Below are positions 24,727-33,966 of a stretch of 64,000 bases of DNA, piece by piece; within the stretch, counting starts at the first letter, position 1; every line of letters starts with the position of its first letter. The notes under the pieces were generated by a model. The model made no database searches. It was not told the origin of the DNA and saw only the letters and a list, made by a program, of their open reading frames with translations. The translations under genes were made by a program, and so were the position numbers. Origin of the DNA: VAXT01 sp963794605 (lineage in GTDB: Bacteria; Actinomycetota; Thermoleophilia; Gaiellales; Gaiellaceae); the NCBI GenBank assembly GCA_963794605.1, contig CAWCEN010000002.1, forward strand, positions 124,001 through 188,000, read 5' to 3'.

Positions 24727-24880
24727 TCACGTTTGTGAACCAGCCCTCAGATCGAGGCGTCGCAGGAGCTGGGCATTCAACGCGACGACGATCGTGGAGA
24801 AACTCATCAGGAGCGCCCCGACAGCCGGTGTGAGCGAAACGCCGACGGGAGCGGCGACGCCGGCCGCCAAAAATTCCTGC
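24727..24880 (-). pseudogene. C-terminal end of a heavy-metal P-type ATPase
   Basis: The minus frame reads LAAGVAAPVGVSLTPAVGAL, LLMSFSTIVVALNAQLLRRL and stops at 24727. This is the last membrane hairpin of P1B-type metal-transporting ATPases. Everything upstream is lost; homology ends at about 24870, some 100 bases from a tRNA-Thr fragment. Not functional. Confidence 0.75.
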
Positions 24881-24968
24881 AATTCGCCGATTCACTGACC
24901 CCCTCCATGACCATCATCTGCGGTGTGCCTAAACAGGCAACATAAGTAGCTGATTTGCAGGTATTTAG

Positions 24969-25014
24969 AGCCCTCTTCCGGACTCGAACCGGAGACCCCT
25001 CCTTACCATGGAGG
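24969..25014 (-). pseudogene. tRNA-Thr (GGT) 3' fragment
   Basis: The minus strand has an anticodon arm CCTCC/GGAGG with loop ATGGTAA, a variable loop, a perfect T arm (TCCGG TTCGAGT CCGGA) and the acceptor strand AGAGGGCT. The D arm and 5' acceptor strand are missing: bases past 25014 do not pair. Such 3' ends are typical attachment-site leftovers, or a join made at a repeated tRNA sequence. Confidence 0.75.
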
Positions 25015-25189
25015 ATTGGAGCTGTGGCTATGCAACGCAGGGGAAGCGCTCACTAGCACGCTTTCCCTGCAATCTGACTGGTTTGGCTGCTGGTTTCACC
25101 CGTCTTCGAAGACCCTGAGCCTCCTCGGAAATCCTCCCACCTGTCCCCAGAACCTAGCCCCAAGGTAGACCCGCACACCGCGATGCTGG

Positions 25190-25300
25190 ATGGTTTCCCA
25201 CGTCCACAGCTGGCCCATGTTCCTCGTTCTCGGCGTCGGCACCGAGATCGCCGCCCTCCTCGCGCTCCTCGCATTCTTCAGACGCCGCGGCTGGTTCTAA
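25190..25300 (+). CDS. Possible 36-residue membrane peptide upstream of cydA
   Basis: MVSHVHSWPMFLVLGVGTEI continues into one hydrophobic helix and ends FFRRRGWF. No clear ribosome-binding site is seen. It ends 55 bases before cydA. Bd oxidases often carry a tiny single-helix subunit (CydX/CbdX), but the usual CydX start (MWYFxW) is absent. It could equally be the end of a lost membrane protein. The rest of 25015-25355 shows nothing. Confidence 0.35.
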   Translation: MVSHVHSWPMFLVLGVGTEIAALLALLAFFRRRGWF

Positions 25301-25355
25301 GACCGGGCACCATCGAGGAGATGCACGTTCGATCAAGCCAGCGAAGGCATAGAAG

Positions 25356-26723
25356 GTGAGCCAGCTCCTCCTCCTGGCGAGCACCGCCCCGACCGAGATC
25401 AACCAGGACTACCTGCTGCAGGCGCGGCAGATGCAGGCGCTCTCCTTCGCGGTGCACATCCCGCTGGTCTGCTTCGGGATCGCCTTCCCAACACTGGTGT
25501 TGTTCGTCGAGTGGCTCTACCTGCGCACCGGCGATGAGCTCTACCGGACGCTGGCGAAGCGCTGGACGAAGGTGATGGCGGCGCTGTTTGCGGCCGGTGT
25601 CGTCACGGGCACGATCCTCAGTTTCGAGATGGGCCTGCTGTGGCCCAGTTTCACCGCCAGCTTCGGCAGCGTCTTCGGTCTCGGATTTGCGATCGAAGGC
25701 TTCTCCTTCTTCATGGAAGCGATCTTCATCGGCATCTACATCTACGGCTGGAACCGGCTTTCCCCGCGAGCCCACTTCGCCAGCGGCATCCCCGTCGCGA
25801 TCGCCGGCGTCACCGGGTCGCTGACGGTGATCTCGGTCAACGGCTGGATGAACCATCCGACCGGCTTCCATCTACGGGACGGCAAAGCGGTCGACGTGCA
25901 TCCGTTGGAGGCGCTCTTTGGCAACAGCTACTTCTGGCACGAGTTCGTGCACATGTATCTGGCCGGCGTACATCGTCACCGGCTTCCTAGTCGCGGCCGC
26001 CTACGCGGTCGGTCGCCTGCGCGGGCACTGGGGCCGCTACGAGCGCACGGCGCTCGCGATCCCGCTCACCGTTGCGGCGCTCTGCTCGCCGGTGCAGGTG
26101 CTCGTCGGCGACTGGAACGGGCGCGAGGTGGCGCGGGCACAGCCGACCAAGCTCGCCGCCTTCGAAGGGCTCGGCCAGACGAGACGGGGCGCGCCCGTGC
26201 ACCTGCTCGGCTGGTACAAGCACGGCCGGGTCGAGTACGGGATCCCAATCCCGCGGCTGCTTTCCCTGCTCGCCTACCACGACCCGAACGCGAGCGTCGC
26301 CGGCCTCGACGCCGTGCGGGCGGACGAGCGCCCGCCCGTCAACGTCGTCCGCATCGCCTTTCAGACGATGGTCGGGATCGGGACCCTGCTCGCCCTGCTC
26401 GGCTTCGCCTTTCTCGCCGTTCGCTGGCGACGCAAGCGGCTACCGGAGTCGCGGTGGTTCTACCGTGCGCTTGTGCTGGCGGGGCCGCTCTCGGTCGTGG
26501 CGCTGATCTGCGGCTGGGTGACGACCGAGGTCGGCCGCCAACCCTGGGTCGTCTACCGGGTGATGCGAACCTCCGAGGCCGTCACCGGCGCCGGCGGCAT
26601 CCCGGTCGGCTACGCGACGCTCGCGCTCGTCTACTCGGGCTCGCGCTCGCGGTCGCCTGGATCCTCCGTCGCCTCGCCCGCGCTCCACTCGATCCGGCCT
26701 CCGTCACCGCCGAGGAGCCCTGA
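25356..26723 (+). CDS. cydA: Cytochrome bd ubiquinol oxidase subunit I, two frameshifts
   Basis: The first frame reads QARQMQALSFAVHIPLVCFG with a haem-ligand His34, GFAIEGFSFFMEAIFIGIYI, and NGWMNHPTGF. Near 25966 one extra base shifts it; the next frame continues YIVTGFLVAAAYAVGRLRGH, the quinol-side loop, and GWVTTEVGRQPWVVYRVMRT. Near 26635 a second shift returns to the first frame (GLALAVAWILRRLARAPLDP) and the stop at 26723. Joined length is about 455 residues, normal for CydA, so the gene was intact apart from these two compensating indels. It makes the high-affinity oxidase with cydB. Confidence 0.92.
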   Translation: MSQLLLLASTAPTEINQDYLLQARQMQALSFAVHIPLVCFGIAFPTLVLFVEWLYLRTGDELYRTLAKRWTKVMAALFAAGVVTGTILSFEMGLLWPSFTASFGSVFGLGFAIEGFSFFMEAIFIGIYIYGWNRLSPRAHFASGIPVAIAGVTGSLTVISVNGWMNHPTGFHLRDGKAVDVHPLEALFGNSYFWHEFVHMYLAGVHRHRLPSRGRLRGRSPARALGPLRAHGARDPAHRCGALLAGAGARRRLERARGGAGTADQARRLRRARPDETGRARAPARLVQARPGRVRDPNPAAAFPARLPRPERERRRPRRRAGGRAPARQRRPHRLSDDGRDRDPARPARLRLSRRSLATQAATGVAVVLPCACAGGAALGRGADLRLGDDRGRPPTLGRLPGDANLRGRHRRRRHPGRLRDARARLLGLALAVAWILRRLARAPLDPASVTAEEP

Positions 26724-26724
26724 C

Positions 26725-27975
26725 GTGCATCTCTACGAGCTGCCGCTGCTCTTCGCGCTCATCGGGCTCGCCTTTTACACGGTGCTCGCGGGAGCCGACT
26801 TCGGCGCCGGCTGGTGGCAGCTGACGGCGGGGAAAGGCCCCGACGCCGCCTCGATCCGCGACCACGCCCACCGGGCGATGGGCCCCGTCTGGGAGGCGAA
26901 CCACGTCTGGCTCATCTTCGTGCTGACCGTCGTCTGGACCGCATACCCGAGCGCGTTCGGCTCGATCGCCTCGACGCTCTCGATCCCGCTCTTCATCGCC
27001 GCGGTCGGGATCATCTTCCGCGGCACCGCCTACGCCCTGCGCGCCGGCGCGTCGACGAAGCGCGAACTGAGCGCGATCGACACCATCTTTGCCCTCTCCT
27101 CGATCCTGACCCCGTTCGCGCTCGGCGCCGCGGTCGGCGGGATCGCTTCGCGCCGCGTCCCGGTCGGGAACGCCGCTGGCGACCAGTTCTCGAGCTGGCT
27201 CAACCCGACCTCGCTTCTGATCGGCGTCCTCGCCGTCGTGACCGCCGCGTACCTCGCCGCCGTCTTCCTCTGCGCGGACGCCGCCCGGCTGGGCGAACCG
27301 GGGCTCGAGCGGAAGTTCCGCACCCGCGCGCTCGCGGCCGGTCTCGTCAGCGGGGCGATCGCGCTCGCCGGCGTGGCGGTGCTGCGCTCCGACGCCGAGC
27401 CCCTCTACCACGGTCTCGTCGAGGGCAGGGGGTTGATCGGCCTGATCGCCTCGATCGTTGCCGGCTGCGCGACGCTCGCGCTCGTCTGGTGGAGGCGCTA
27501 CGAGGCATCCCGCTACACCGCCGCGCTCGCCGTCGCCGCGATCGTCGCCGGCTGGGCGCTCGCACAATCGCCGGTCTTCCTCGAGGGATTGACGGTCCGG
27601 GAGGCGGCCGCAGGCCGGGACACGCTCGTCGCCGTGATCGTCGCGGTGCTCGCGGGAGCGGCAATCCTTTTCCCCTCGCTCGCGCTGCTCTTCCGACTTG
27701 TCCTAGGTGGAGACGTCGGCCGTGGCGCGAGCGTGGCCGAGCAGCCAGCCCAGGCGCGCTCTCTGCTCACTGCCCTCGCACCGGGGCTGCTGCCGAGGCT
27801 CGCGATCGCTTGCTTCGTGGCCGGGATCGGCTTCCTCACCATCGCCAACGCGGCCTGGGCGCACACGCTCGGCGTGTTCTGCTTCTTCGCCTTCATCGTC
27901 ACCGCGTTTCCGGCGGCTCTCCCACCCGACCTGCTACCAGCCCCCACCAAGAACCGCAGCCGAGATCAAGGATGA
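26725..27975 (+). CDS. cydB: Cytochrome bd ubiquinol oxidase subunit II
   Basis: A 416-residue membrane protein with 8-10 helices, starting at GTG 26725, one base after the cydA stop. It begins VHLYELPLLFALIGLAFYTV and has ADFGAGWWQLTAG and MGPVWEANHVWLIFVLTVVW, the CydB signature. It is the structural partner of CydA in the high-affinity terminal oxidase used at low oxygen. No cydCD genes are seen nearby. The C-terminal region is longer than in E. coli CydB, as in many actinobacteria. Confidence 0.92.
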   Translation: MHLYELPLLFALIGLAFYTVLAGADFGAGWWQLTAGKGPDAASIRDHAHRAMGPVWEANHVWLIFVLTVVWTAYPSAFGSIASTLSIPLFIAAVGIIFRGTAYALRAGASTKRELSAIDTIFALSSILTPFALGAAVGGIASRRVPVGNAAGDQFSSWLNPTSLLIGVLAVVTAAYLAAVFLCADAARLGEPGLERKFRTRALAAGLVSGAIALAGVAVLRSDAEPLYHGLVEGRGLIGLIASIVAGCATLALVWWRRYEASRYTAALAVAAIVAGWALAQSPVFLEGLTVREAAAGRDTLVAVIVAVLAGAAILFPSLALLFRLVLGGDVGRGASVAEQPAQARSLLTALAPGLLPRLAIACFVAGIGFLTIANAAWAHTLGVFCFFAFIVTAFPAALPPDLLPAPTKNRSRDQG

Positions 27976-28206
27976 GGCAGGCAGGGCTCGCGGTCGGCGG
28001 CGCATGAGCTTTTCTATGGGGAAGCGACCTAGGCGTTCGACCGCATCGCGGCTCTTTCTCAGCTTCACACGCGCGTGAATATCAGATCGGGGCCGACTTA
28101 CAGGATCAAGTGATTCCGCGTTTGCACGCAGCAGGCAACGCGGCCTGCGACGACCATTGGTCGGAGCGCTTCGGCGGGCTTGTCTCCGGCAGAACCGTCC
28201 AGAAAT

Positions 28207-28255
28207 GTCAAGTCCTGCGAACCCGAGGGCCCACAGGACTTGACGAGGCGACTCT
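28207..28255 (+). repeat. 49-bp palindromic repeat, copy 1
   Basis: Contains AAGTCCTG...CAGGACTT arms (8 bp, 16-base loop) and an extension to 28255. The reverse complement occurs at 34773-34821 with only a few mismatches. The flanks 27976-28206 and 28256-28349 show no gene. Confidence 0.8.
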
Positions 28256-28349
28256 TTCACCGCTTTCCGTCGGTGTCAAGCGGCCGTTCTCCGTCCGTCT
28301 CCAGCGGCATCCGGACTGGGCGTAGGCTGCGGCGAGGGCGACCTAGTAC

Positions 28350-28628
28350 GGGAAACCGGAGACGCGAGCCCCCGGCACCACGAAACGGCTGCAGGCGTGC
28401 ATCGACCGCAGAAGCGACGGCGAACCGTGGCGGCCGCTCGCGGGCGGGCTGCCGGAGCCGCTGCCGGCGATGCCCTACGCGCTTGTCGCCACTGACGGAC
28501 GCTTGTTCGCCGGCCTCGCCGACGGTCAGCTCTGGGAGAGCCGTGACCGCGGAGACAACTGGACCGCTCCACGTCTTCAGGGCGACAAGCTCCGCGCCCT
28601 CATGGCGCTCGCGAGCGCCGAAAGCTGA
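28350..28628 (+). pseudogene. C-terminal fragment of a BNR-repeat (sialidase-like) protein
   Basis: The frame reads WRPLAGGLPEPLPAMPYALV, DGRLFAGLADGQLWESRDRG and DNWTAPRLQG, one Asp-box blade (SxDxGxxW-like), then stops at 28628. No start codon fits, and the rest of the propeller is missing. It is a remnant. Confidence 0.6.
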
Positions 28629-28758
28629 CTCGGCGGACTGATTCGCGCGATCCGCGGCTCGAAGCGATAGTCGGCCAGACCGGTCAGGCATCGTGCGCCT
28701 CTGTCGGTCAAGCTCGATGTGATCGGAACTGGTCACGCTGTCCGACGTGAGGCGGACG

Positions 28759-28796
28759 CGAAGAGTCACGCTTCCCTCCGGAAGCGTGACTCTTCG
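28759..28796. terminator. Perfect 17-bp hairpin
   Basis: CGAAGAGTCACGCTTCC and its exact complement flank a CTCC loop. It lies 39 bases past the stop of the minus-strand hydrolase (28835). There is no T run, so it may be a non-canonical terminator or an RNA-stabilising hairpin. Confidence 0.6.
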
Positions 28797-28834
28797 GACT
28801 CGCGGCAAGTCACGGGGCCCGGCTGCGTTTCGGA

Positions 28835-29548
28835 TCAGACGAGCGCTGCGTCTGGGACCGCCACGGACTCGGCGGCGGTCTTGACGAGCTGTACGACGTC
28901 GTCGGGGTGCGACACCATCGCCACGTGGTTGGTCGAGACTTCGACTGTCGTTGCGCCCATGCGCTTGGCGAACTGCCGCTCGGCGTCAGGGGGGATCGCC
29001 TGGTCGCCATCGGCGACCAAGTACCAGGAGGGCAGCGACTTCCAGGCTGGCACGCCCATGACCTCGCCGAGGGCCGAACCGGCCAGTGGCTGTTGCACCG
29101 CGTACATGACCTTGGCCTTGATCGGGTCGACGTCGGCCGCGAAGTGGTTGACGAAGTCGTCCTTCGGCAGCCAGGCGAAGCCTTGCTGGTCGACGTCGAG
29201 ATGCGCGATCGCGGGGCTCGGGGGGCCTTGACTCAACAGCGCGCCGAGTGACTCACCTTCGTCGAGTCCGAACGCTGCGATGTACACGAGGCCGACGACG
29301 TTAGGCGCGTCCGTCCCGAGCGCAGTCATGATCTGACCGCCGTAGGAGTGACCGACGACGATCGTCGGGCGGTCCTGCCGGGCCAGCACTTGGCGGAGGC
29401 GGACAACGTCGTCTGCGAGCGTCGCCATCGGGAACTGCGGTGCTGTGACGGTGTAGCCGTCGGCCTGCAGGCGCTCGATAACTGCGCTCCAACTGGATCC
29501 GTCGGCCCACGCGCCGTGGACGAGAACAATGTTGGGGGAAGCGTTCAT
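28835..29548 (-). CDS. Alpha/beta hydrolase, EstC-like
   Basis: A 237-residue hydrolase of the type with HGAWADGSSW near the N terminus (oxyanion region), nucleophile Ser68 in VVGHSYGGQ, VADGDQAIP for the acid region and the catalytic-His region NHVAMVSHPDD. It is probably cytoplasmic, an esterase of unknown substrate. It is paralogous to the exported hydrolase 115 bases upstream (29664-30491) and probably shares control by the LuxR-type regulator at 31031. Confidence 0.9.
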   Translation of the reverse strand: MNASPNIVLVHGAWADGSSWSAVIERLQADGYTVTAPQFPMATLADDVVRLRQVLARQDRPTIVVGHSYGGQIMTALGTDAPNVVGLVYIAAFGLDEGESLGALLSQGPPSPAIAHLDVDQQGFAWLPKDDFVNHFAADVDPIKAKVMYAVQQPLAGSALGEVMGVPAWKSLPSWYLVADGDQAIPPDAERQFAKRMGATTVEVSTNHVAMVSHPDDVVQLVKTAAESVAVPDAALV

Positions 29549-29663
29549 TGCCGTGCTCCTTTCGTGGTGTGGACAGCGCCAGCTTCGTACCAGCGCTGCT
29601 GGTAAGTCGATGTCGAGTGTCTGAAGATCGCGTCCGTATCGCGGTTGAGCTCCGTTGTCGTCG

Positions 29664-30491
29664 TCATGACGTCGCCTTTGCGGCCTGCTCTATGACCTTC
29701 GCGACAGCGTGTGGGTCGGAGAGCATCGAGAGGTGCGGCGCGTCGATCTTCGTGATGTGCGCGTTGGCCCGGTTTGCCATTGCGAGTTGCGAGGCGGGTG
29801 TGATCGCGTGGTCTTCCGTGCCGATCACGGCCCAGGCGGGGATCGTCGCCCAGGCCGGAACGCCGGACTCCTCGGTGAACGCGTTCGTTGCAAGCGGACG
29901 CTGTGTGGCGGCCAGCGCGGCGACTTCGCTCTTGGGCAGGCCGTTCGCCAAGCAGCCGGAGAAGACGCTCGGCTTGACGTAGGCGTCAGCGACGCCGGCG
30001 GGCGCGCTCGGAATCGGCACGAAGTCGAGCACGGTCTCGGGCGGAGCCGCGAAGCACGAGCCGGGCTGGGTCAGGCTCAGGAGCGTGTCGTGCTGGGCCG
30101 GGATGAACGCGTCGACGTAGACGAGTGCCTTCACCTGGTCGTTGCCGAGCGCGGCATTGGTGATCACGGCGCCGCCGTACGAGTGTCCGACGAGAACGAT
30201 TGGGCCGCTGATCGTCGAGAGGTAGGCGGCGATCGAGGCCGAGTCTGCGCCGAGGCCGCGCAGCGGGTTCGGCGGCACGGCGACCGTGTAGTCGTCCCGT
30301 TGGAGGTCTTGGGTGACGTTGATCCAGCTCGAGCCGTCAGCCCACGCGCCGTGCAGAAGCACGATCGTCGGCCTGACAGACTGCTTCGCCTTGGACGCAG
30401 GCGTCCGTGCCCCGGCCGCGGAACCGAAAACCGCGACCAAGGCGGCGGCGACGAGCAGGATGGCGAAGATGCGTGTCGTGATGGTGCTCAT
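29664..30491 (-). CDS. Exported alpha/beta hydrolase, EstC-like
   Basis: A 275-residue protein with a signal peptide (residues 1-28, ending SAAGARTPA). It has HGAWADGSSW at 47-56, nucleophile Ser104 in VGHSYGGAV, GTEDHAITP for the acid region and HLSMLSDPHAV with the catalytic His. The ATG at 30491 has AAGGAGG. It acts outside the membrane on an unknown ester. It is a tandem paralogue of 28835-29548, probably by duplication, with the signal peptide as the main difference. Confidence 0.9.
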   Translation of the reverse strand: MSTITTRIFAILLVAAALVAVFGSAAGARTPASKAKQSVRPTIVLLHGAWADGSSWINVTQDLQRDDYTVAVPPNPLRGLGADSASIAAYLSTISGPIVLVGHSYGGAVITNAALGNDQVKALVYVDAFIPAQHDTLLSLTQPGSCFAAPPETVLDFVPIPSAPAGVADAYVKPSVFSGCLANGLPKSEVAALAATQRPLATNAFTEESGVPAWATIPAWAVIGTEDHAITPASQLAMANRANAHITKIDAPHLSMLSDPHAVAKVIEQAAKATS

Positions 30492-30616
30492 TTCTCTTTC
30501 CTCCTTAGATGTTGAGATTTGGATGGGTGAGCGGGACTCGGGGTTGCACATCCCGATGCACGCCAGCCAACGATTTCCAGCGCGAGGTTCAGTGGGCTCC
30601 GATGGCGACCGGTTGG

Positions 30617-30878
30617 TCACGCCGCGAGCCTCAGGTCGGCGAGCCGATAGTCGACGCCACGCCATGCGGCGTACGCGAACGGGTGCTCGAAGATGTCGAG
30701 CGCGTTGGCGCCGGGTTCCACGCTCAGTTCGAACTGGTCGTCGGTGCTGTCGTCGTGGACGAGGACCGCGACGGAGTTCGTGTCCTCTGCCCAGAGAAGC
30801 GTGACGTGGATGCCCGCGTTCTTGCGCTCGGCGAGCACGACTCGGGCGGGCTGGGGCGTGATCGTGAGAGTCGTTCAT
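30617..30878 (-). CDS. Small conserved-looking protein, frameshift near start
   Basis: The main frame reads VVLAERKNAGIHVTLLWAED, TNSVAVLVHDDSTDDQFELS and HPFAYAAWRGVDYRLADLRL. The ATG at 30878 has an AGGAGG site but sits in another frame; removing one base in AACGAC joins MK-TLTITPQPAR to the main frame. The product would be about 86 residues. The pattern looks like a real protein of unknown function. GTG 30838 is an alternative start. Confidence 0.6.
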
Positions 30879-31030
30879 GTCAGTCCTCCTGTTCAGTGCT
30901 CGCAGTGCACGAGCTGACGTTGTGCACGGAGCGTGCGCCATGAGGGCAGGAGCTCGCATCGAGCAGCGCACGGGTCGACTCCCTAGTTCTCGGAAGAAGT
31001 CCCTAGGCGCGCGACCCGGGCGTGAGTCCG

Positions 31031-33778
31031 CTAGACCGGCTGTGCTTCTCGGGCTTCGCTCGGGAGCACCCGCTGGAGTTCGTTGCGCGAGCTGATCTCG
31101 AGCTTCGTGAACACCTTGTGCAGGTGGTACTCGACGGTCCGCGGGCTGATGAACAGCTGCGCGCCAATCTCGGGGTTCGAGTGGCCTTCGCGCGCAAGTT
31201 CGGCGATCTGGGTCTCCTGCGCGGTGAGCTGACCGCGTGTGTCTGCTGTGCGCTTACGCGCCGTCTCGCCGGTGGCGAGCAGCTCACGGGCGGCGCGCTC
31301 GGCGAATGCCTCGGCGCCCATCGTCGAGAACAGCTCGTGCGCGCTGCGCAGCGACTCGCGCGCGTCGATCCGTCGGTTCTGGCGGCGCAGCCACTCGCCG
31401 TAGAGGAGATGGGCGCGGGCGAGATGCACCTTGATGCGGCAGCGGCCGAGCCGCTCGGTCGCCTCGAGGTAGAGGTCTTCGGCGCCCTGGCCCTCGTCGA
31501 GCAGCGCACGTGAGCGGGCCTCGATGCCGAGCGCCCAGTCGGTGCCGGTCAGACCGGTTCGCTCGGAGAGCAGCTCGAGCGCGTCCGCAGCGAGCTGCGG
31601 CTCGCGGTCTCGCGCGGCAGCTTCTACGAGCTCGATCAACGCCCAGCCGAAGAGACCCAGGTCGTCGTGCTCGGAGGCGCGCTGGGCGGCAGCGAGCGCC
31701 TCGCGGTAGCGGCCGAGACCGTTGTAGAGCACCGCGGTCGCGTACTCGGCCAGCGTGATCGCCCTTCCCTCGCCCCGTCCGGCCGCGTCTTCGCGGCTGG
31801 CCTCGATCAGCTCCAGTGCCTCGGCCTCCCGGCCGCGCCAGGCGGCGAGCACGAGCGAGGTGTACCCGAGCGGCGCGTTGCCCGTCGCCTCCGTGATCGC
31901 ATCCGCCTCCTCGATCAGGGCCGCCGCCGCTGCGAACTCTCCGGCGTGCACGTGCACGCCGGCGCGATACGTGGCGGCGAGCGGGAGCACGCTGAGCGCG
32001 CCGGCGTCGCGGGCGAGCTGCAGCTGGCGCGTTGCCAGCTCGTGCCACGTCTCGTCCTCCCAGAGATCGGGTGCAATGCGGCAGGCCAGCCAGAGCCAGT
32101 GGATGTCGTCCTCGCTGTGGCCTTCGTCTCGGGATACCGCGTCCAGCGCTTGCCTCAGCGGGAGCACGCCCGCCGCGTAGCCGTCGGTGAAGCGACTCGC
32201 CAGACCGTCCAGGAGGAGGTCGATCGTTCGTGCAGGCTGCGGAGCCGGAGGCGCGGCGCGGGCCGCCTCTGCAACTTCCAGCACCCCGCGGCCGCTGCCG
32301 AGACGGCCGGCGAAGATCGCCGCTGCGAGCGCTTCGAGGAACGTCTCGCGTGCCAGTCCGGCGTCCAACGGTTCGAGGCGTTTCGCCGCGGCGAGCAGGA
32401 GGGGTGGAGCGTCGCTGCCTCGTCTCAGGGCGAAGGCGAGCTGCGCGCGCAGCCGCTCGAGGCGGGCGCGCTGCAGCTCGTCGAGCGGTCCCTCGTCGGC
32501 AGCCGCCAGCAGCTTCAGAGCCGCGGTGGGCGCACCGGCCTCGTGCTTTGCCTGCGCGGCGGTCAACTCACGGCGGGCGCGGAGCGAGGGATCGGGGGTC
32601 AGCGCGGCGGATCGCTCGAGAAACGCGGCCGCGGCGGCGAGACCGCCGCGCGCGCGTGCGCGGTCGGCCGAGCGCTCGAGCTCGGCGGCGACCTCCTCGT
32701 CCGGTGCGAGCGTGGCCTGGGCGCGGTGCCACGCGCGGCGATCGGGATCGATCTTGGGATCGGTCGCTGCCGCCAGAGCCCGATGTGCACTCCGCCGCTC
32801 TTCGGGCGAGGCCGCGCGGTAGATCGCCGAGCGCAGGAGGGGGTGGCGAAAGGTCACCCGGACGCCGAGGGTCAGCAGTCCCGCCGCTTCCGCAGGCGCC
32901 GCCGCCTCCGGGCCGAGCTCGAGGCGCTCGGCCGCCCGCCACAACAGCGCCGGATCGCCGATCGGCTCGGCCGCCGCGACGAGCAGCAGGCGCCGGCTCT
33001 CGGCGGGCAGTCGTTCCACTCTCTCCCGGAAGCTCTCCTCGATGAGGCTCGGCAACGGAAGCGCGGCCGTCAGCGCGAAGCCGCCTGCAAGGTCCACCGG
33101 CGACGACCCGTGCGGAAGCTCGAGCAGCGCGAGCGGATTCCCGTGTGTCTCGGCCACGATTCGCTCGGCAACGCGCTCGTCGAGCGGCCCGCTCACCACC
33201 GAGCCAAGCAGCTCACGCGCGTGGACGTCCGAAAGTCCTTCGAGCCGCAACTCCGGCAACCCGGCCAATGCGTCGAGCTCGCCCGGCTCACGCTCGGCGA
33301 AGAAGAGGGCGATCGACTCCGCCTTGAGGCGCCTGGCCACGAAGGCGAGCACCTGTGCCGACGACTGGTCAAGCCACTGCCCGTCGTCGATCAAACAGAG
33401 AAGCGGCTCCTGGTCGGCCGCGTCGGAAAGAAGACTCAGGAACGCGAGCCCGACTAGAAAGCGATCGGGCCGAGTGCCCGAGGTCAAGCCGAACGCTGTA
33501 CCGAGCGCATCACGCTGGGGAGGCGGCAGCCGATCGAGACGATCGAGAAGCGTCGCACACAACTGATGGAGACCGGCGAACGGAAGCTCCATCTCCGACT
33601 CGACCCCGGCAGCCTGCGTAACCCGGAACTCCGACGCTGCCTCGCGCGCGTATTCGAGCAGCGCGGACTTACCGACCCCCGCCTCGCCGCGTACGACGAG
33701 CACGCCGCTGTGCCCGCCCCGTGCTGCCTCGAGCAGCCGATCAAGGGCCGCGCACTCGGTACGGCGGCCTTGTAGCAC
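31031..33778 (-). CDS. Large LuxR-family regulator with AAA ATPase (MalT/LAL type)
   Basis: A 915-residue LAL-type regulator. Walker A GEAGVGKSA is at 31-39, a Walker-B-like PLLCLIDDGQWLD follows, then a long helical TPR-like region and a C-terminal LuxR helix-turn-helix (LTAQETQIAELAREGHSNPE, SPRTVEYHLHKVF). Such proteins oligomerise on ATP and an inducer and activate nearby genes. The two hydrolase genes and the small protein lie on its strand just downstream, so they are the likely targets. It is divergent from the lipoprotein gene. Confidence 0.93.
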   Translation of the reverse strand: MLQGRRTECAALDRLLEAARGGHSGVLVVRGEAGVGKSALLEYAREAASEFRVTQAAGVESEMELPFAGLHQLCATLLDRLDRLPPPQRDALGTAFGLTSGTRPDRFLVGLAFLSLLSDAADQEPLLCLIDDGQWLDQSSAQVLAFVARRLKAESIALFFAEREPGELDALAGLPELRLEGLSDVHARELLGSVVSGPLDERVAERIVAETHGNPLALLELPHGSSPVDLAGGFALTAALPLPSLIEESFRERVERLPAESRRLLLVAAAEPIGDPALLWRAAERLELGPEAAAPAEAAGLLTLGVRVTFRHPLLRSAIYRAASPEERRSAHRALAAATDPKIDPDRRAWHRAQATLAPDEEVAAELERSADRARARGGLAAAAAFLERSAALTPDPSLRARRELTAAQAKHEAGAPTAALKLLAAADEGPLDELQRARLERLRAQLAFALRRGSDAPPLLLAAAKRLEPLDAGLARETFLEALAAAIFAGRLGSGRGVLEVAEAARAAPPAPQPARTIDLLLDGLASRFTDGYAAGVLPLRQALDAVSRDEGHSEDDIHWLWLACRIAPDLWEDETWHELATRQLQLARDAGALSVLPLAATYRAGVHVHAGEFAAAAALIEEADAITEATGNAPLGYTSLVLAAWRGREAEALELIEASREDAAGRGEGRAITLAEYATAVLYNGLGRYREALAAAQRASEHDDLGLFGWALIELVEAAARDREPQLAADALELLSERTGLTGTDWALGIEARSRALLDEGQGAEDLYLEATERLGRCRIKVHLARAHLLYGEWLRRQNRRIDARESLRSAHELFSTMGAEAFAERAARELLATGETARKRTADTRGQLTAQETQIAELAREGHSNPEIGAQLFISPRTVEYHLHKVFTKLEISSRNELQRVLPSEAREAQPV

Positions 33779-33966
33779 GGATCAATCCCGCACGAGTTTC
33801 GAGCCGGCCACGATTCGACCAAGGATAAACCGCGCTTCCTCGTGGGAGTGCTCGGGCTAGGGAGCACGACTAGGGATCTCACAGGTGACTCCTAGAGGCG
33901 AGCGCCTCCGTGCGACCGCATGCTCGCAGCGTGACCAAGTTCACGCATCCAACGAAAGGAGCGAGC

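Noticed and set aside
26814..28007. A 397-codon plus-strand ORF in another frame over cydB
   Set aside because: Arg-rich, no motif; the cydB frame has the family signature over the same bases.
31667..33457. A 596-codon plus-strand ORF opposite the LuxR/AAA regulator, and similar long antisense ORFs elsewhere (1807-3186, 36000-38800)
   Set aside because: These are shadows caused by high GC and the codon bias of the real genes; their translations are Arg/Pro/Ala-rich and show no family motif.
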